In this document: in pieces, positions 16,806 to 28,241 of the stretch | Layout: each line of letters opens with the position of its first letter | Numbering within the stretch: position 1 is the first letter of the stretch | From: Lysobacteraceae bacterium | Lineage (GTDB): Bacteria; Pseudomonadota; Gammaproteobacteria; Xanthomonadales; Ahniellaceae | Reading direction: 5' to 3' | Assembly (NCBI GenBank): GCA_002995625.1 | Contig: PVBP01000025.1 | Location: 1 to 35,733, forward strand | Length of the DNA: 35,733 nt | Program-made: the position numbers and the translations under genes | The notes under the pieces: generated by a model | Seen by the model: only the letters and a program-made list of their open reading frames with translations | The model's database searches: none | Told to the model about the DNA's origin: nothing

Positions 16806-17150
16806 GGTCCGCGCCGTGGCGCGCCCGCAGCTCGAGTTCGTGCAGGCGCAGGTGCTGCCCCCATGGCCGTGAATCGGATTCCGGGCCGCCGCACGCCGGC
16901 ACCGTTGGTCCGCGCGCTGCGCTTGCCTGCCGATACCCACGCCTCCGCCTGCGCGAGAGTTCACCACGCCGAACGCTGAGTCGACGCGCGGATCACAAAT
17001 GTGAAGAACGAGGCGTTCGAAGGGCTGTCCGCGCCCAGGCCGCGAGGCCGCTCCGGCGCGGCGACGCGCACCCGGCCGGCGTATGCTCGATCGAGGTCCG
17101 CGGTGTTGGCGCGCGGGCGGTTCGGTCGTTCACGGCTCGGAGGCTGCGGC
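16806..17150. other. intergenic region before the MASE1-GGDEF gene
   Basis: No gene is supported in these 345 bases. A -10-like TATGCT is at 17082-17087 without a matching -35, and the dyad TCACA-AA-TGTGA is at 16993-17004. The frame of the downstream cyclase is open from here, but without a ribosome site or conserved start. Confidence 0.4.
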
Positions 17151-18590
17151 GTGGTCCGCGACGTCATCATTGCGAGTGGACTCGTGGCAGTGACCTGGCT
17201 CGCGACCTTCTTCCTCGCGGCGCTGGTCGAGTACGCGCCGCACGCGAGCCTGTGGTTTCCGCCGGCGGCGATCAGCTATGCGGCCCTGCTCGTGTTCGGA
17301 TGGCGCGCGCTGCCGGGCCTCTTCGTGGCCTGCCTCGCCGGGACCGTGGCCGTCAGCGTGGGCTATGCGCTCGATCGCGAGATCTCGCGCACGCTGCTGA
17401 TCGGTGCTGGCTTCGCGATGGTCCACTGCGTCGCATACGGCCTGGTCGCGATCGCCGTGCGGCGCTCGCTGGGCATCGCGACCCCGACCCTGCTTCGGAC
17501 CGTGACCGTCTTCCTGCTTGCCGGCCTCGTCGGCGCCGCGGTGGCGGCCTTCGCCGGTGCCTGGGTGATCCACTGGGGTGGGCTGTCGCCCGAACCGGAT
17601 GCGCGGGCGATCGTCGTGCCGTGGCTGATCGGCGATTACGCAGGCCTGCTGGCGCTCGGCCCGCTGGCGGTGGATCTCTTCCAGCGCGCCGGGCGAAGAC
17701 TGGACCTGCTGCCGCCGGGCTCAGGCTTCGGGTTCCTGGTGCTGCCGAGCCCACCCGCGCGACGGCGCGCATTCTCTGGAAAACTCGCGCTGCTGCTGGC
17801 GGTGACCGCGCTGGTCCTGCTCGCGATCTGGCGGCTGCCGGGTGACCCGGCCGTCGCCTTTGCGATCTTCGCCGCCGCGATCGTCCAGCTCTGGATCGTG
17901 CACACCGAAGGTGCTCGCGCTGCAGTCCGGTCGCTCGCGGCATTCAGCATCGCGTGCGCGATCGGCGCCGGTGCCTTCGACCTGATCGACGCCGCACTGA
18001 CCCTCCAGTTCGCGGTGATCGTGGTCGCGGCGAGCACCTGCTTCGGGCTCGCGGTGCCGGTGCTGTATGCCGAGAACGCCCGACTGCGCGAGCTGCTGAT
18101 CCACGATCCGCTGACCGGCGCCTACTCGCGCGCCTTCTTCGAGGAGCTCGCGGCCGAGCATCTCGCCGCGGCGCTCACGCAAGGTCGACCGGCGGCACTG
18201 GTGCTGCTCGACGTCGATCGACTGAAGCCGGTCAACGACCGCTTCGGCCACGCCGCCGGCGACCGGCTGCTGCAGGCGATCGTCGCCGCATGCCGCTCGA
18301 CGCTCGCTCCCGGCGAGCTGATCGGGCGGGTGGGCGGCGACGAGTTCGCGCTGCTGCTGCCGGCGGCCGATGCGGCGATCGCCGACGCCAAGGTCGAGCG
18401 CATCCGGCGCGCGTTCGCCGGAATCGCAGGCCGTCGCGACGACGAGCCGCCCCCCGGCGCCAGCGTCGGCGTCGCCGTGCTCGGCCGCGACGGCGACGAC
18501 TACGCGAGCCTGGTCGCGCGCGCCGACGCGGCGATGTACGCCGACAAGCGCGCGGCGCGCGACCGCGGCGCCGACCGACAGGCCCCGTGA
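17151..18590 (+). CDS. membrane diguanylate cyclase (MASE1-GGDEF)
   Basis: A 479-residue protein that should make cyclic di-GMP from two GTP. The N-terminal 300 residues form about eight membrane helices of the MASE1 sensor type (LWFPPAAISYAALLVFGWRAL at about 38-58 is characteristic). The GGDEF domain begins at HDPLTGAYSR (about 321), carries the DVDRLKPVNDRFGHAAGD metal and substrate motif, and has an intact active site GGDEF at 395-399. The inhibitory I-site RxxD, expected five residues before it, reads APGE, so product feedback is probably lost. GTG 17151 is chosen because GGAGG lies exactly 7 nt upstream and the first helix starts right after it. The ligand of the sensor half is unknown. 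Confidence 0.92.
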   Translation: MVRDVIIASGLVAVTWLATFFLAALVEYAPHASLWFPPAAISYAALLVFGWRALPGLFVACLAGTVAVSVGYALDREISRTLLIGAGFAMVHCVAYGLVAIAVRRSLGIATPTLLRTVTVFLLAGLVGAAVAAFAGAWVIHWGGLSPEPDARAIVVPWLIGDYAGLLALGPLAVDLFQRAGRRLDLLPPGSGFGFLVLPSPPARRRAFSGKLALLLAVTALVLLAIWRLPGDPAVAFAIFAAAIVQLWIVHTEGARAAVRSLAAFSIACAIGAGAFDLIDAALTLQFAVIVVAASTCFGLAVPVLYAENARLRELLIHDPLTGAYSRAFFEELAAEHLAAALTQGRPAALVLLDVDRLKPVNDRFGHAAGDRLLQAIVAACRSTLAPGELIGRVGGDEFALLLPAADAAIADAKVERIRRAFAGIAGRRDDEPPPGASVGVAVLGRDGDDYASLVARADAAMYADKRAARDRGADRQAP

Positions 18591-18632
18591 GCGATGCGTG
18601 GGCGCCCGCCGGTCGGCGGCGGGCGGCCGCGC

Positions 18633-21332
<2,700 letters not shown>

Positions 21333-21372
21333 GGTGGGCCGCCCTCTCCGCGTGCCGAACGTCCGATCCGCA

Positions 21373-21378
21373 ATCATA
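21373..21378 (-). promoter_or_regulatory. -10-like element upstream of aceE
   Basis: On the minus strand this reads TATGAT, 5/6 to consensus, about 41 nt before the aceE start. No -35 is recognisable at 16-18 nt. Confidence 0.25.
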
Positions 21379-21434
21379 CGCGGGCCCGGGCGCGCCCCGC
21401 GCGGCCGATCGCGGCCGGTTTCCGTTCAGCGCCC

Positions 21435-21466
21435 CTGACGCGGTGTCCACTGCCGGTCCGTATACT
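21435..21466 (+). promoter_or_regulatory. candidate promoter of the sugar dehydrogenase
   Basis: TATACT (21461-21466) is a good -10 about 32 nt before the start codon. The best -35 is CTGACG (21435-21440), but at a 20-nt spacing, so the -35 is doubtful. Confidence 0.35.
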
Positions 21467-21497
21467 GACTCGCCATTCCCGATCGAGGAGTCTGGCA

Positions 21498-22682
21498 ATG
21501 ATCCGGTCACTGGTCGTCTCCGCACTCGCCGCTGGCCTCGCGCTCGCACTCGCGCCGCACGTCCCGGTCCGCGCGGCCGAGGATCCGACCCATGTCTCGA
21601 TCGGCGACGTGCCGGTCGCGACCGGCGCGCGCCGCACCGAGGTGCTCTCGGGTCTCGAGCACCCGTGGGGCATGGCGTGGCTGCCCGACGGCACGATCCT
21701 GGTCACCGAGCGTCCCGGGCGGCTCCGCATCGTCCGTGACGGCCAGCTGCTGCCCGATCCGGTTCCCGGCGTGCCCGAGGTGCTGGCCTTCGGCCAGGGC
21801 GGGCTCATGGACGTGAGCCTGCACCCCGACTTCGCGAAGAACCGGTTCGTCTACCTGACGCTCTCGGTCGGCACGCGCGAGGCCAACCGCACGCGCGTCG
21901 TGCGCGGACGCTTCGAGGACGACCGGCTCGCCGACGTCGAGACGATCTTCGAGGCCGCGCAGGCCAAGCCCGGCGGCGCGCACTTCGGCTCGAGGATCGC
22001 GTGGCTGCCGGACGGCACGATGCTGGTCAGCATCGGCGACGGCGGCAACCCGCCCACGTCGCTGGACGGCGCCTTCATCCGCCTGAAGGCGCAGGACCGG
22101 GGCAGCCACCTCGGCAAGCTCGTGCGGTTGAACGCCGACGGCAGCGTCCCGAAGGACAATCCCTTCGCCGGCGACGGCGAGGTCGCGGCGACGCTCTTCA
22201 GCTACGGTCACCGCAACATCCAGGGCCTCGCGGTCGACCGCGAGACCGGCGTGATCTACGCGACCGAACATGGCCCGCTCGGCGGCGACGAGCTGAACCG
22301 GATCGAGAAGGGCGCGAACTTCGGCTGGCCGACCGTGAGCCACGGCCGCGAGTACGTCGGCGGCGCCCGGATCGGCGAAGGCACCAGCAAGGACGGCATG
22401 GCGCCGCCGGTGCTGGTGTGGATGGCGGCGACCGCGCCGTCGGGCCTCATGGTCTATCGCGGCAAGGCCTTCCCCGAGTGGCGCGGGCAGGTGTTCTCGG
22501 GCGGACTGATGAGCCAGGACGTGCGCAAGATCGAGATCGGGGCCGACGGCCGCGTCGCCAGCCAGACCGCGCTGCGCGTCGGCGCGCGCGTGCGCGACGT
22601 GCGCGAGGGCCCGGACGGCTTCATCTACGTGCTGACCGACGAGTCGAACGGGCGCCTCTTCCGCTTCGAGCCGGCGGGCTGA
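21498..22682 (+). CDS. PQQ-dependent soluble aldose sugar dehydrogenase (YliI/Asd-like)
   Basis: A 394-residue periplasmic six-bladed beta-propeller. The signal peptide MIRSLVVSALAAGLALALA is clear and ends near VRAAE. Blade motifs include HPWGMAWLPDGTILVTERPG, DVSLHPDFAKNRFVYL, FSYGHRNIQGL and EHGPLGGDELN, the hallmarks of the Asd/YliI branch of PQQ sugar dehydrogenases. Members oxidise aldoses such as glucose to lactones with pyrroloquinoline quinone and pass electrons to the respiratory chain. ATG 21498 follows GAGGAG by 7 nt. No PQQ biosynthesis gene is in the window. It is divergent from aceE with a 165-nt gap; whether the two share control is unknown. Confidence 0.93.
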   Translation: MIRSLVVSALAAGLALALAPHVPVRAAEDPTHVSIGDVPVATGARRTEVLSGLEHPWGMAWLPDGTILVTERPGRLRIVRDGQLLPDPVPGVPEVLAFGQGGLMDVSLHPDFAKNRFVYLTLSVGTREANRTRVVRGRFEDDRLADVETIFEAAQAKPGGAHFGSRIAWLPDGTMLVSIGDGGNPPTSLDGAFIRLKAQDRGSHLGKLVRLNADGSVPKDNPFAGDGEVAATLFSYGHRNIQGLAVDRETGVIYATEHGPLGGDELNRIEKGANFGWPTVSHGREYVGGARIGEGTSKDGMAPPVLVWMAATAPSGLMVYRGKAFPEWRGQVFSGGLMSQDVRKIEIGADGRVASQTALRVGARVRDVREGPDGFIYVLTDESNGRLFRFEPAG

Positions 22683-22878
22683 CCGAAGCCACATCGGGCG
22701 CGGCCGGCAGCGGATCGCGCCGCGGAATCCCGTCCACTGCCGCCGCGGCAGCCGGTTCGGCGGGGCCCGGCCTGTCGCGACCCGGGGCGAACGCGCTGCT
22801 GGACTCGGCGCGGCGGCCGTAGCACGATCCGTCCGCGTTTCCGGTGTGCTCCTCGCGGGCGGGCGGAGGCGTGGCGCG

Positions 22879-23835
22879 ATGAACGAGCCGTACCCGGATT
22901 TCGCGGCGGCCTCGCAGGCCGTGATCGACTTCCTCAAGGCCGAAGTCCCGATGGGCCTTTGGATGGTGACGCGCACCGACGGCCACCGCTGGATCGCGCT
23001 GCAGGTCGCGGACCGTGGCTACGGGGCCAGACCCGGCGACGTACTCCCGTACGCCGAATCGCTGTGTGCCCAGCGTCTGGCGTGCCAGGCGCCGGACATC
23101 GCGCCGGATGTCGACCAGGTCGATGCCTACCGGGATGCGCCGGCGCGGCGACGCGCGCCGATCGGGGCCTACATCAGCTTTCCGCTGCTGCTCGAGGACG
23201 GCGCCGTGTTCGGCACCCTGTGCGCGCTGGATCCCGCGCCGCGACCGGCGGACATGCTCCGGCACCGGTCGCTGCTCGCGCTGCTCGCACGCCAGCTCGC
23301 GACGATCCTGCACGTCGAGCTGGCCCGCGAAGGTGCCTGGCGCGAGGCCGCGCTGGCCCGCGCCGCCGCCGAGACCGACCCGCTGACCGGCTGCCTCAAC
23401 CGGCGCGGATGGGAGCAGCACTGCGAACGCGAGGAGGCCCGGTGCCGCGATCTCGGTTCGGCGCTGTCGGTGCTCGTGATCGATCTCGACGACTTCAAGA
23501 CCATCAATGACCGTGGCGGCCACGCGGCGGGCGACCGACTGCTGCGCGCGACGGCCGATCGGATCCGCGACGTGATCGGCCCCGCTGGCATCCTGGCCCG
23601 CACCGGCGGTGACGAGTTCGCCATCCTGCTGCCGAACCTCGCCGCGGCTGGCGCCGAGCAACTCGCCGGGCGCCTGCGCGCGATGCTCGAGGCCGGCGCC
23701 ATCGCCGCGTCGCTCGGGGTGGCCGAGCGCAAGCCGTACCGCGGCCTCGACGAGGCGTGGCAGCGCGCCGATCGGCGCATGTACGACGACAAGGAACGCA
23801 GGCGCCGCGGTGGCCTCGAAGGGCGGCTCCCGTGA
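22879..23835 (+). CDS. cytoplasmic GAF-GGDEF diguanylate cyclase
   Basis: A 318-residue soluble cyclase. A GAF-like sensor occupies about residues 10-150 (AVIDFLKAEVPMGLWMV, ISFPLLLEDGAVFGTLCALDP), followed by a short helix. The GGDEF domain begins at TDPLTGCLNRRGW and contains VIDLDDFKTINDRGGHAAGD and the active-site GGDEF at 243-247. The I-site position reads GPAG, so feedback inhibition is probably absent. There are no membrane segments. ATG 22879 is supported by GGAGG about 9 nt upstream. The signal it reads is unknown. It is the second diguanylate cyclase within 6 kb, and it converges on the YadH-like permease gene. Confidence 0.92.
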   Translation: MNEPYPDFAAASQAVIDFLKAEVPMGLWMVTRTDGHRWIALQVADRGYGARPGDVLPYAESLCAQRLACQAPDIAPDVDQVDAYRDAPARRRAPIGAYISFPLLLEDGAVFGTLCALDPAPRPADMLRHRSLLALLARQLATILHVELAREGAWREAALARAAAETDPLTGCLNRRGWEQHCEREEARCRDLGSALSVLVIDLDDFKTINDRGGHAAGDRLLRATADRIRDVIGPAGILARTGGDEFAILLPNLAAAGAEQLAGRLRAMLEAGAIAASLGVAERKPYRGLDEAWQRADRRMYDDKERRRRGGLEGRLP

Positions 23836-23902
23836 CGCTGGCCGCGCTCGGCGCCAGCCGCGTCGACCCGCGCAAGCGCCGGCGCGTGGCGCCGGCCTGC
23901 GC

Positions 23903-24715
23903 CTAGCTCCGGAGCCCCACGCCGCGCCGCAGCAGCACGATCGAGACCGCGCCGAGCACGACGACGAGGCCCAGCATCACCGCGTAGGCGGTGCCGATCG
24001 GCACGTCGCTGACGCCGAGCAGGCCGTAGCGGAAGGCGTTGACCATGTGCAGGATCGGGTTGAACTCGGACACGCGCTGCCAGAACGGCGGCAGCACCGC
24101 GACCGAGTAGAACACGCCGCCGAGGTAGGTCAGCGGCGTCAGGATGAAGGTCGGCACGATCGCGATGTCGTCGAACTTCTTCGCGTAGACCGCGTTGACG
24201 AAGCCGGCGAGCGAGAAGATCGTGGTCGCGAGCACGAAGGTCGAGAGCGTCACCCACGCGTGGTGCAGCGAGACGCGGGTGAAGACCATCGCGATCGCGA
24301 GCACGATCACGCCGACCATCAGGCCGCGCGCGACGCCGCCCAGCACGTAGCCGGTCAGCACCACCCACGGCGGCATCGGCGCCACCAGCATCTCCTCGAC
24401 GTAGCGTCCGAACTTGGCGCCGAAGAACGACGAACTGATGTTGCCGTAGGCGTTCTGGATCACGCTCATCATGATGAGCCCGGGCACGATCCAGTCGATG
24501 TAGCCGACGCCCTGGACGGTGCCGATCTTGGCGCCGATCAGCTTGCCGAAGATCACGAAGTAGAGCGTCATCGTGATCGCCGGCGGCACCAGGGTCTGGC
24601 CCCAGATCCGCAGGATGCGGCGGATCTCGCGGCGCAGGATCGTGCCGAGCGCGACGAAGTGCCGAGCGCGCGCGCTCGCCGGCACGCCGGGATTCGATTC
24701 GAGCGCCGCGCTCAT
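23903..24715 (-). CDS. ABC-2 type transport permease (YadH-like)
   Basis: A 270-residue permease with six membrane helices of the ABC-2 fold. The segments ILRREIRRILRIWGQTLVPP, SSSFFGAKFGRYVEEMLVAP and NAVYAKKFDDIAIVPTFILT match the YadH subfamily, whose E. coli member pairs with YadG and has no firm substrate. The start ATG 24715 overlaps the stop of the ATPase gene by 4 nt (ATGA), so the two are translationally coupled and presumably form one exporter with two copies of each subunit. The end converges on the GAF-GGDEF gene with a 67-nt gap. Confidence 0.93.
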   Translation of the reverse strand: MSAALESNPGVPASARARHFVALGTILRREIRRILRIWGQTLVPPAITMTLYFVIFGKLIGAKIGTVQGVGYIDWIVPGLIMMSVIQNAYGNISSSFFGAKFGRYVEEMLVAPMPPWVVLTGYVLGGVARGLMVGVIVLAIAMVFTRVSLHHAWVTLSTFVLATTIFSLAGFVNAVYAKKFDDIAIVPTFILTPLTYLGGVFYSVAVLPPFWQRVSEFNPILHMVNAFRYGLLGVSDVPIGTAYAVMLGLVVVLGAVSIVLLRRGVGLRS

Positions 24716-25653
24716 GCCGCCCTCCCGGAGGTCGAAGCGGCCGGACCGGTCAGGCGCACGAACAGCTCCTCGAGCCGGTTGGCCTTGTTGCGCATCGAGC
24801 GCACGCCGATCCCGTGCCGGTTCAAGGTCGCGAACGCGGCCGCGAGGTCCTGGCCGCGGTGCACGTCGAGCTCGAGCGTGGCAGCGTCGAGCCGGCGGAC
24901 CTCGATGCCGTCGAGCGCCGGGATCGACTCGGCCGGGCCCGCGAGGTCGACGATGAAGGTCTCGACGTCGAGCTTTCCGATCAGCTCGCGCACCGAGGTG
25001 TGCTCGACGATCCGCCCGTGGTCGATGATCGCGACGTGGCGGCAGAGCTGCTCGGCCTCCTCGAGGTAGTGCGTGGTCAGGATCACCGTGGTGCCGGCCT
25101 CGTTGATGCGCTTCAGGAACTGCCACATCGAGCGCCGGATCTCGATGTCGACGCCGGCGGTCGGCTCGTCGAGGATCAGCAGGCGCGGCTCGTGCATCAG
25201 CGCGCGCGCGATCATCAGCCGCCGCTTCATGCCGCCCGAGAGCGTGCGCGACGGCACCCGCGCCTTGTCCCAGAGCTGGAGCTCGCGCAGGCGACGCTCG
25301 GCGCGCTCGGTCGCGAGCCGGCGCGGCACGCCATAGAAGCCCGCGGCGTTGCGCAGGATCTCGAGCGGCGTCTCGAACTGGTTGAAGTTGAGTTCCTGCG
25401 GCACGAGACCGATCTGGTCGAGGCAGGCCTCGCGCTCGCTCGCGAGGTCGCGGCCGAACACCCGCACGCGGCCGGCACTCGGGTTGACCAGCGTCGCGAC
25501 GATGCCGATCAGGGTCGACTTGCCGGCCCCGTTCGGGCCGAGCAGCGCGAAGAAATCGCCCTCGGCGACCGCGAGCGAGACGCCGGCCAGGGCCGTCACG
25601 CCGTTGGCGTAGGTCTTTGCGAGGCCTTCGACCTCGAGGGCGGGTGTGCGCAT
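24712..25653 (-). CDS. ABC transporter ATP-binding protein (YadG-like)
   Basis: A 313-residue nucleotide-binding subunit. Walker A is GPNGAGKS (39-46), the signature is SGGMKRRL (139-146), Walker B and D-loop are LLILDEPTAGVD (158-169), and the switch histidine is in TTHYLEEAE. 'NFNQFETPLEILRNAAGFYG' is close to the E. coli YadG sequence. A C-terminal 100-residue extension follows the ATPase. ATG 25653 begins the family-like start MRTPALEVEGLAKTY; the ribosome site is weak. It is followed without gap by its permease. It diverges from the ferredoxin-NADP reductase gene across about 130 nt. Confidence 0.94.
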   Translation of the reverse strand: MRTPALEVEGLAKTYANGVTALAGVSLAVAEGDFFALLGPNGAGKSTLIGIVATLVNPSAGRVRVFGRDLASEREACLDQIGLVPQELNFNQFETPLEILRNAAGFYGVPRRLATERAERRLRELQLWDKARVPSRTLSGGMKRRLMIARALMHEPRLLILDEPTAGVDIEIRRSMWQFLKRINEAGTTVILTTHYLEEAEQLCRHVAIIDHGRIVEHTSVRELIGKLDVETFIVDLAGPAESIPALDGIEVRRLDAATLELDVHRGQDLAAAFATLNRHGIGVRSMRNKANRLEELFVRLTGPAASTSGRAA

Positions 25654-25743
25654 CGGCTCGGGATTCGGGTGGGGTGACGCCGGACGCCTGCGACCCGGCG
25701 GGCGGCCGCGACCGGTGCGCCGTCGGCGCCGTCACAAGCCGCC

Positions 25744-25749
25744 TAGTAT
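25744..25749 (+). promoter_or_regulatory. -10-like element upstream of the ferredoxin-NADP reductase
   Basis: TAGTAT is 4/6 to 5/6 of the -10 consensus in an otherwise very GC-rich gap. If it is used, transcription would start near 25757, which argues for translation starting at GTG 25785 rather than GTG 25752. No clear -35 is seen. Confidence 0.3.
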
Positions 25750-25784
25750 AGGTGTGCGCCCCCGACCCGCTGGCCGAGCCGACC

Positions 25785-26570
25785 GTGCAGCCGACCTTCC
25801 CGATCCGCCTCCTCGGTGCCCGGATGCTGGCGCCGACCGTCCGCCACATGGCCTTCGCGCGCGCCGACGGCGCGCCGTTCCGCTTCATCCCCGGCCAGTT
25901 CATCCAGATCCACTTCGAGCACGAGGGCGCGATGCTGAGGCGCAGCTACTCGGTCGCGACCCGCCACGGCGACCCGGCCGGGCCGACCGACACGATCGAG
26001 ATCGCGGTGTCCTACGTCGAGGGGGGACCCGCGACGCGACTGCTGTCGAACCTGCGCGAGGGCGAGATCGTCACGGCCAGCGGTCCCTACGGCCGCTTCT
26101 GCCTCAACGACGCCGACGCCAATGCCCGCTACCTGCTGATCGGCACCGGCACCGGCGTGACGCCGTACCGCGCGATGCTGCCGGTGCTCGAGGGCCTGAT
26201 GCGCGAGCGCGGGCTCGAGGTCGTGCTGCTCTTCGGCGCGCGCAGCGAGGCCGAGCTGCTGTATGGCGCAGAGTTCGACGCCTTCGCCGACGCCCACCCG
26301 GGCTTCACCTTCATGCCGTGCTTCTCACGCGTGCCACGCGCGCCGGCCCGTCCGGCCGACCGGACGGGTTACGTGCAGGACCAGCTCGCCGCGCTCGCGC
26401 CGGACCCCGCGCGCGACATCGCCTACCTCTGCGGCAACCCGAACATGGTCGACGCCTGCTTCGAGCGCCTGAAGGGCTACGGGCTTCCGATCACCCACAT
26501 CCGGCGCGAGAAGTACGTCTCGCCGCCGGACCCGAAGCGGCTGGGACTCGCGATCGCAAGTCCCGGCTGA
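25785..26570 (+). CDS. fpr: ferredoxin--NADP+ reductase
   Basis: A 261-residue FAD enzyme of the bacterial Fpr type. The FAD-binding RRSYSVAT motif lies near residues 52-59 and the NADP-binding LIGTGTGVTPYRAML near 115-129. The LCGNPNMVDACFERLKGYG motif is near the C-terminus, which ends in a short tail like the bacterial subclass. It moves electrons between NADPH and ferredoxin or flavodoxin in the cytoplasm, feeding iron-sulfur, radical-SAM and oxidative-stress systems. The frame is open from GTG 25752 (272 residues). GTG 25785 is preferred because the family alignment starts at QPTFPIRLL and a -10-like TAGTAT lies too close to the earlier codon. The S33 hydrolase follows on the same strand after 86 nt. 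Confidence 0.93.
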   Translation: MQPTFPIRLLGARMLAPTVRHMAFARADGAPFRFIPGQFIQIHFEHEGAMLRRSYSVATRHGDPAGPTDTIEIAVSYVEGGPATRLLSNLREGEIVTASGPYGRFCLNDADANARYLLIGTGTGVTPYRAMLPVLEGLMRERGLEVVLLFGARSEAELLYGAEFDAFADAHPGFTFMPCFSRVPRAPARPADRTGYVQDQLAALAPDPARDIAYLCGNPNMVDACFERLKGYGLPITHIRREKYVSPPDPKRLGLAIASPG

Positions 26571-26656
26571 GGTCGATCCGGTCGCGCGCGAACGGCGCCC
26601 CGCGCGGCATGACTCATGCAACTGGTGGCGACGGCGGCGCGTGCCAGACTCGATCC

Positions 26657-28192
26657 ATGATGACGAAACCACTGTCCGAATCTGCCACCCCGACGGCTCC
26701 GGTGCGTCGTCCGGCGTTCGCGTTGCCGCTGGCCTTGGCCGTCACCATGCTCGCGATCGCCGAGCCGGCCGCGGCCGCGGCACGGACGCTCGGGAGCCTG
26801 CGCTTCGAGCCCTGCACGTTGCAGGCGCCCGGCATGCCCGGCACGGTCGAGGCGCAGTGCACGACGCTCGAGGTGCCCGAGGACCGCGGCGCAGCCGACG
26901 GCCGCAGGATCCCGCTCGCGGTCGCTTGGGTGCCGTCGAGCTCGCCGCAGGCGCGCCCGGATCCGGTGTTCATGCTCGCCGGCGGCCCCGGCCAGTCGGC
27001 GCGCGAGAGCTACCCCGGCGTCGCCGGCGCCTTCGAGCGGGTGCGGCGCTCGCGCCACGTGGTCCTGGTCGACCAGCGCGGCACCGGCGGCTCGAACCGC
27101 CTGGCCTGCCTCGATGCCGAGGGTCGCAACGCCTTCAGCGAGACCGACGACACCACGCCCGAGGCCGCCGCGCGCTTCGCCGAGGGCTGCGCGGCGACCC
27201 TCTCCGAGCGCGCCGACCTGCGCCATTACACGACCAGCGACGCGGTCGCGGACCTCGACGCGGTGCGCGCGGCGATCGGCGCCGACACGATCAACCTCGT
27301 CGGCATCTCGTACGGCACGCGGGTCGCGCAGACCTACCTGCGCCGCTTTCCGCAGCACGTGCGCACGCTGGTGCTCGATGGCGTGGTGCCGCCGGACCTC
27401 GTTCTCGGCAGCGAGCACGCGAAGAACCTCGAGGCGGCGCTCGACCGCCAGTTCGCGCTGTGCGAGGCGACACCGGAGTGCCTCGAGCGCCACGGCCGTC
27501 CGCGCGAGGCGCTGGACCGCCTGCGCGCGCGGCTGGCCGAGGGGCCGATCCCGGTGCGCTACCGCCATCCGGTCAGCGGCGAGTACGAGGACGGCCAGCT
27601 CGACGCCGGCGCGCTCGCGACCGTGGTGCGGCTGTTCGCCTACTCGCCGCGCACCGCCGCGCTGCTGCCGCGCACGCTCGCGCGCGCCGCGGCCGGCGAG
27701 CCCGAGACGCTGCTGGCGCAGGCGCGGATGATCGGCGAGCTGGTCGGCGACCAGATCGTGCACGGCATGCAGCTGTCGGTGGTCTGCGCCGAGGACGCCC
27801 CGAAGCTCGTCGTCGACCCGGCCGACGCCGACACCGTGCTCGGCACCGCCTTCGTCGAGTTCGCGAAGGCCCAGTGCGGCGTCTGGCCGGCCGGCCGCGC
27901 GCCGGACGACTTCTTCGCCCCGCTCGCGAGCGACAAGCCGGTGCTGCTGCTGTCCGGCGAACACGACCCGGTGACCCCGCCGCGCTACGGCGAGCAGGCG
28001 CTCGCCGGCTACCCCAACGGGCGGCACCTGGTCGCGCGCGGCACCGGCCACAACGTGCTGCCGGTCGGCTGCGTGCCGCGCCTGCTCGCGCGCTTCCTCG
28101 ACAGCGCCGACGCGAAGGGCCTCGACGCGGGGTGCCTCGACGACCTCGGCGACACGCCGCCCTTCACCGGCAGCTACGGGCCCGAGCCGTGA
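26657..28192 (+). CDS. exported alpha/beta hydrolase, S33 peptidase type with TAP-like C-terminus
   Basis: A 511-residue hydrolase of the tripeptidyl aminopeptidase/proline iminopeptidase type. The signal peptide has basic residues about 18-19, then a hydrophobic run ending PAAAAA. The oxyanion region is GGPGQSA and is followed by DQRGTGGS. The nucleophile is Ser218 in GISYG; Asp437 in GEHDPVTPP and His465 in GTGHNVLP complete the triad. The TAP-like C-terminal region carries the last two residues. Cysteine pairs in the middle are consistent with a periplasmic or secreted enzyme. Two adjacent ATGs at 26657 and 26660 both fit, with a weak ribosome site. The NatA-like ATPase starts 49 nt downstream, suggesting a hydrolase-exporter operon. 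Relatives release N-terminal residues from peptides or hydrolyse esters. Confidence 0.92.
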   Translation: MMTKPLSESATPTAPVRRPAFALPLALAVTMLAIAEPAAAAARTLGSLRFEPCTLQAPGMPGTVEAQCTTLEVPEDRGAADGRRIPLAVAWVPSSSPQARPDPVFMLAGGPGQSARESYPGVAGAFERVRRSRHVVLVDQRGTGGSNRLACLDAEGRNAFSETDDTTPEAAARFAEGCAATLSERADLRHYTTSDAVADLDAVRAAIGADTINLVGISYGTRVAQTYLRRFPQHVRTLVLDGVVPPDLVLGSEHAKNLEAALDRQFALCEATPECLERHGRPREALDRLRARLAEGPIPVRYRHPVSGEYEDGQLDAGALATVVRLFAYSPRTAALLPRTLARAAAGEPETLLAQARMIGELVGDQIVHGMQLSVVCAEDAPKLVVDPADADTVLGTAFVEFAKAQCGVWPAGRAPDDFFAPLASDKPVLLLSGEHDPVTPPRYGEQALAGYPNGRHLVARGTGHNVLPVGCVPRLLARFLDSADAKGLDAGCLDDLGDTPPFTGSYGPEP

Positions 28193-28241
28193 CTCCGGCC
28201 TTCGCCACCGCCTGCCACCCCCCATCGCCGGACTCCCGCTG

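Noticed and set aside
16993-17004. TCACA-AA-TGTGA dyad as a CRP site
   Set aside because: The half-sites face the wrong way for CRP (TGTGA-N6-TCACA), and the spacing is wrong.
13643-17845. A 1400-codon plus-strand open frame crossing several genes
   Set aside because: It runs antisense to the M13 peptidase and out of frame through two other genes; no domain or ribosome site supports it.
25752-25784. Upstream GTG start for the ferredoxin-NADP reductase
   Set aside because: It lies 2 bases from a -10-like element and adds residues not matching the family; kept only as an alternative.
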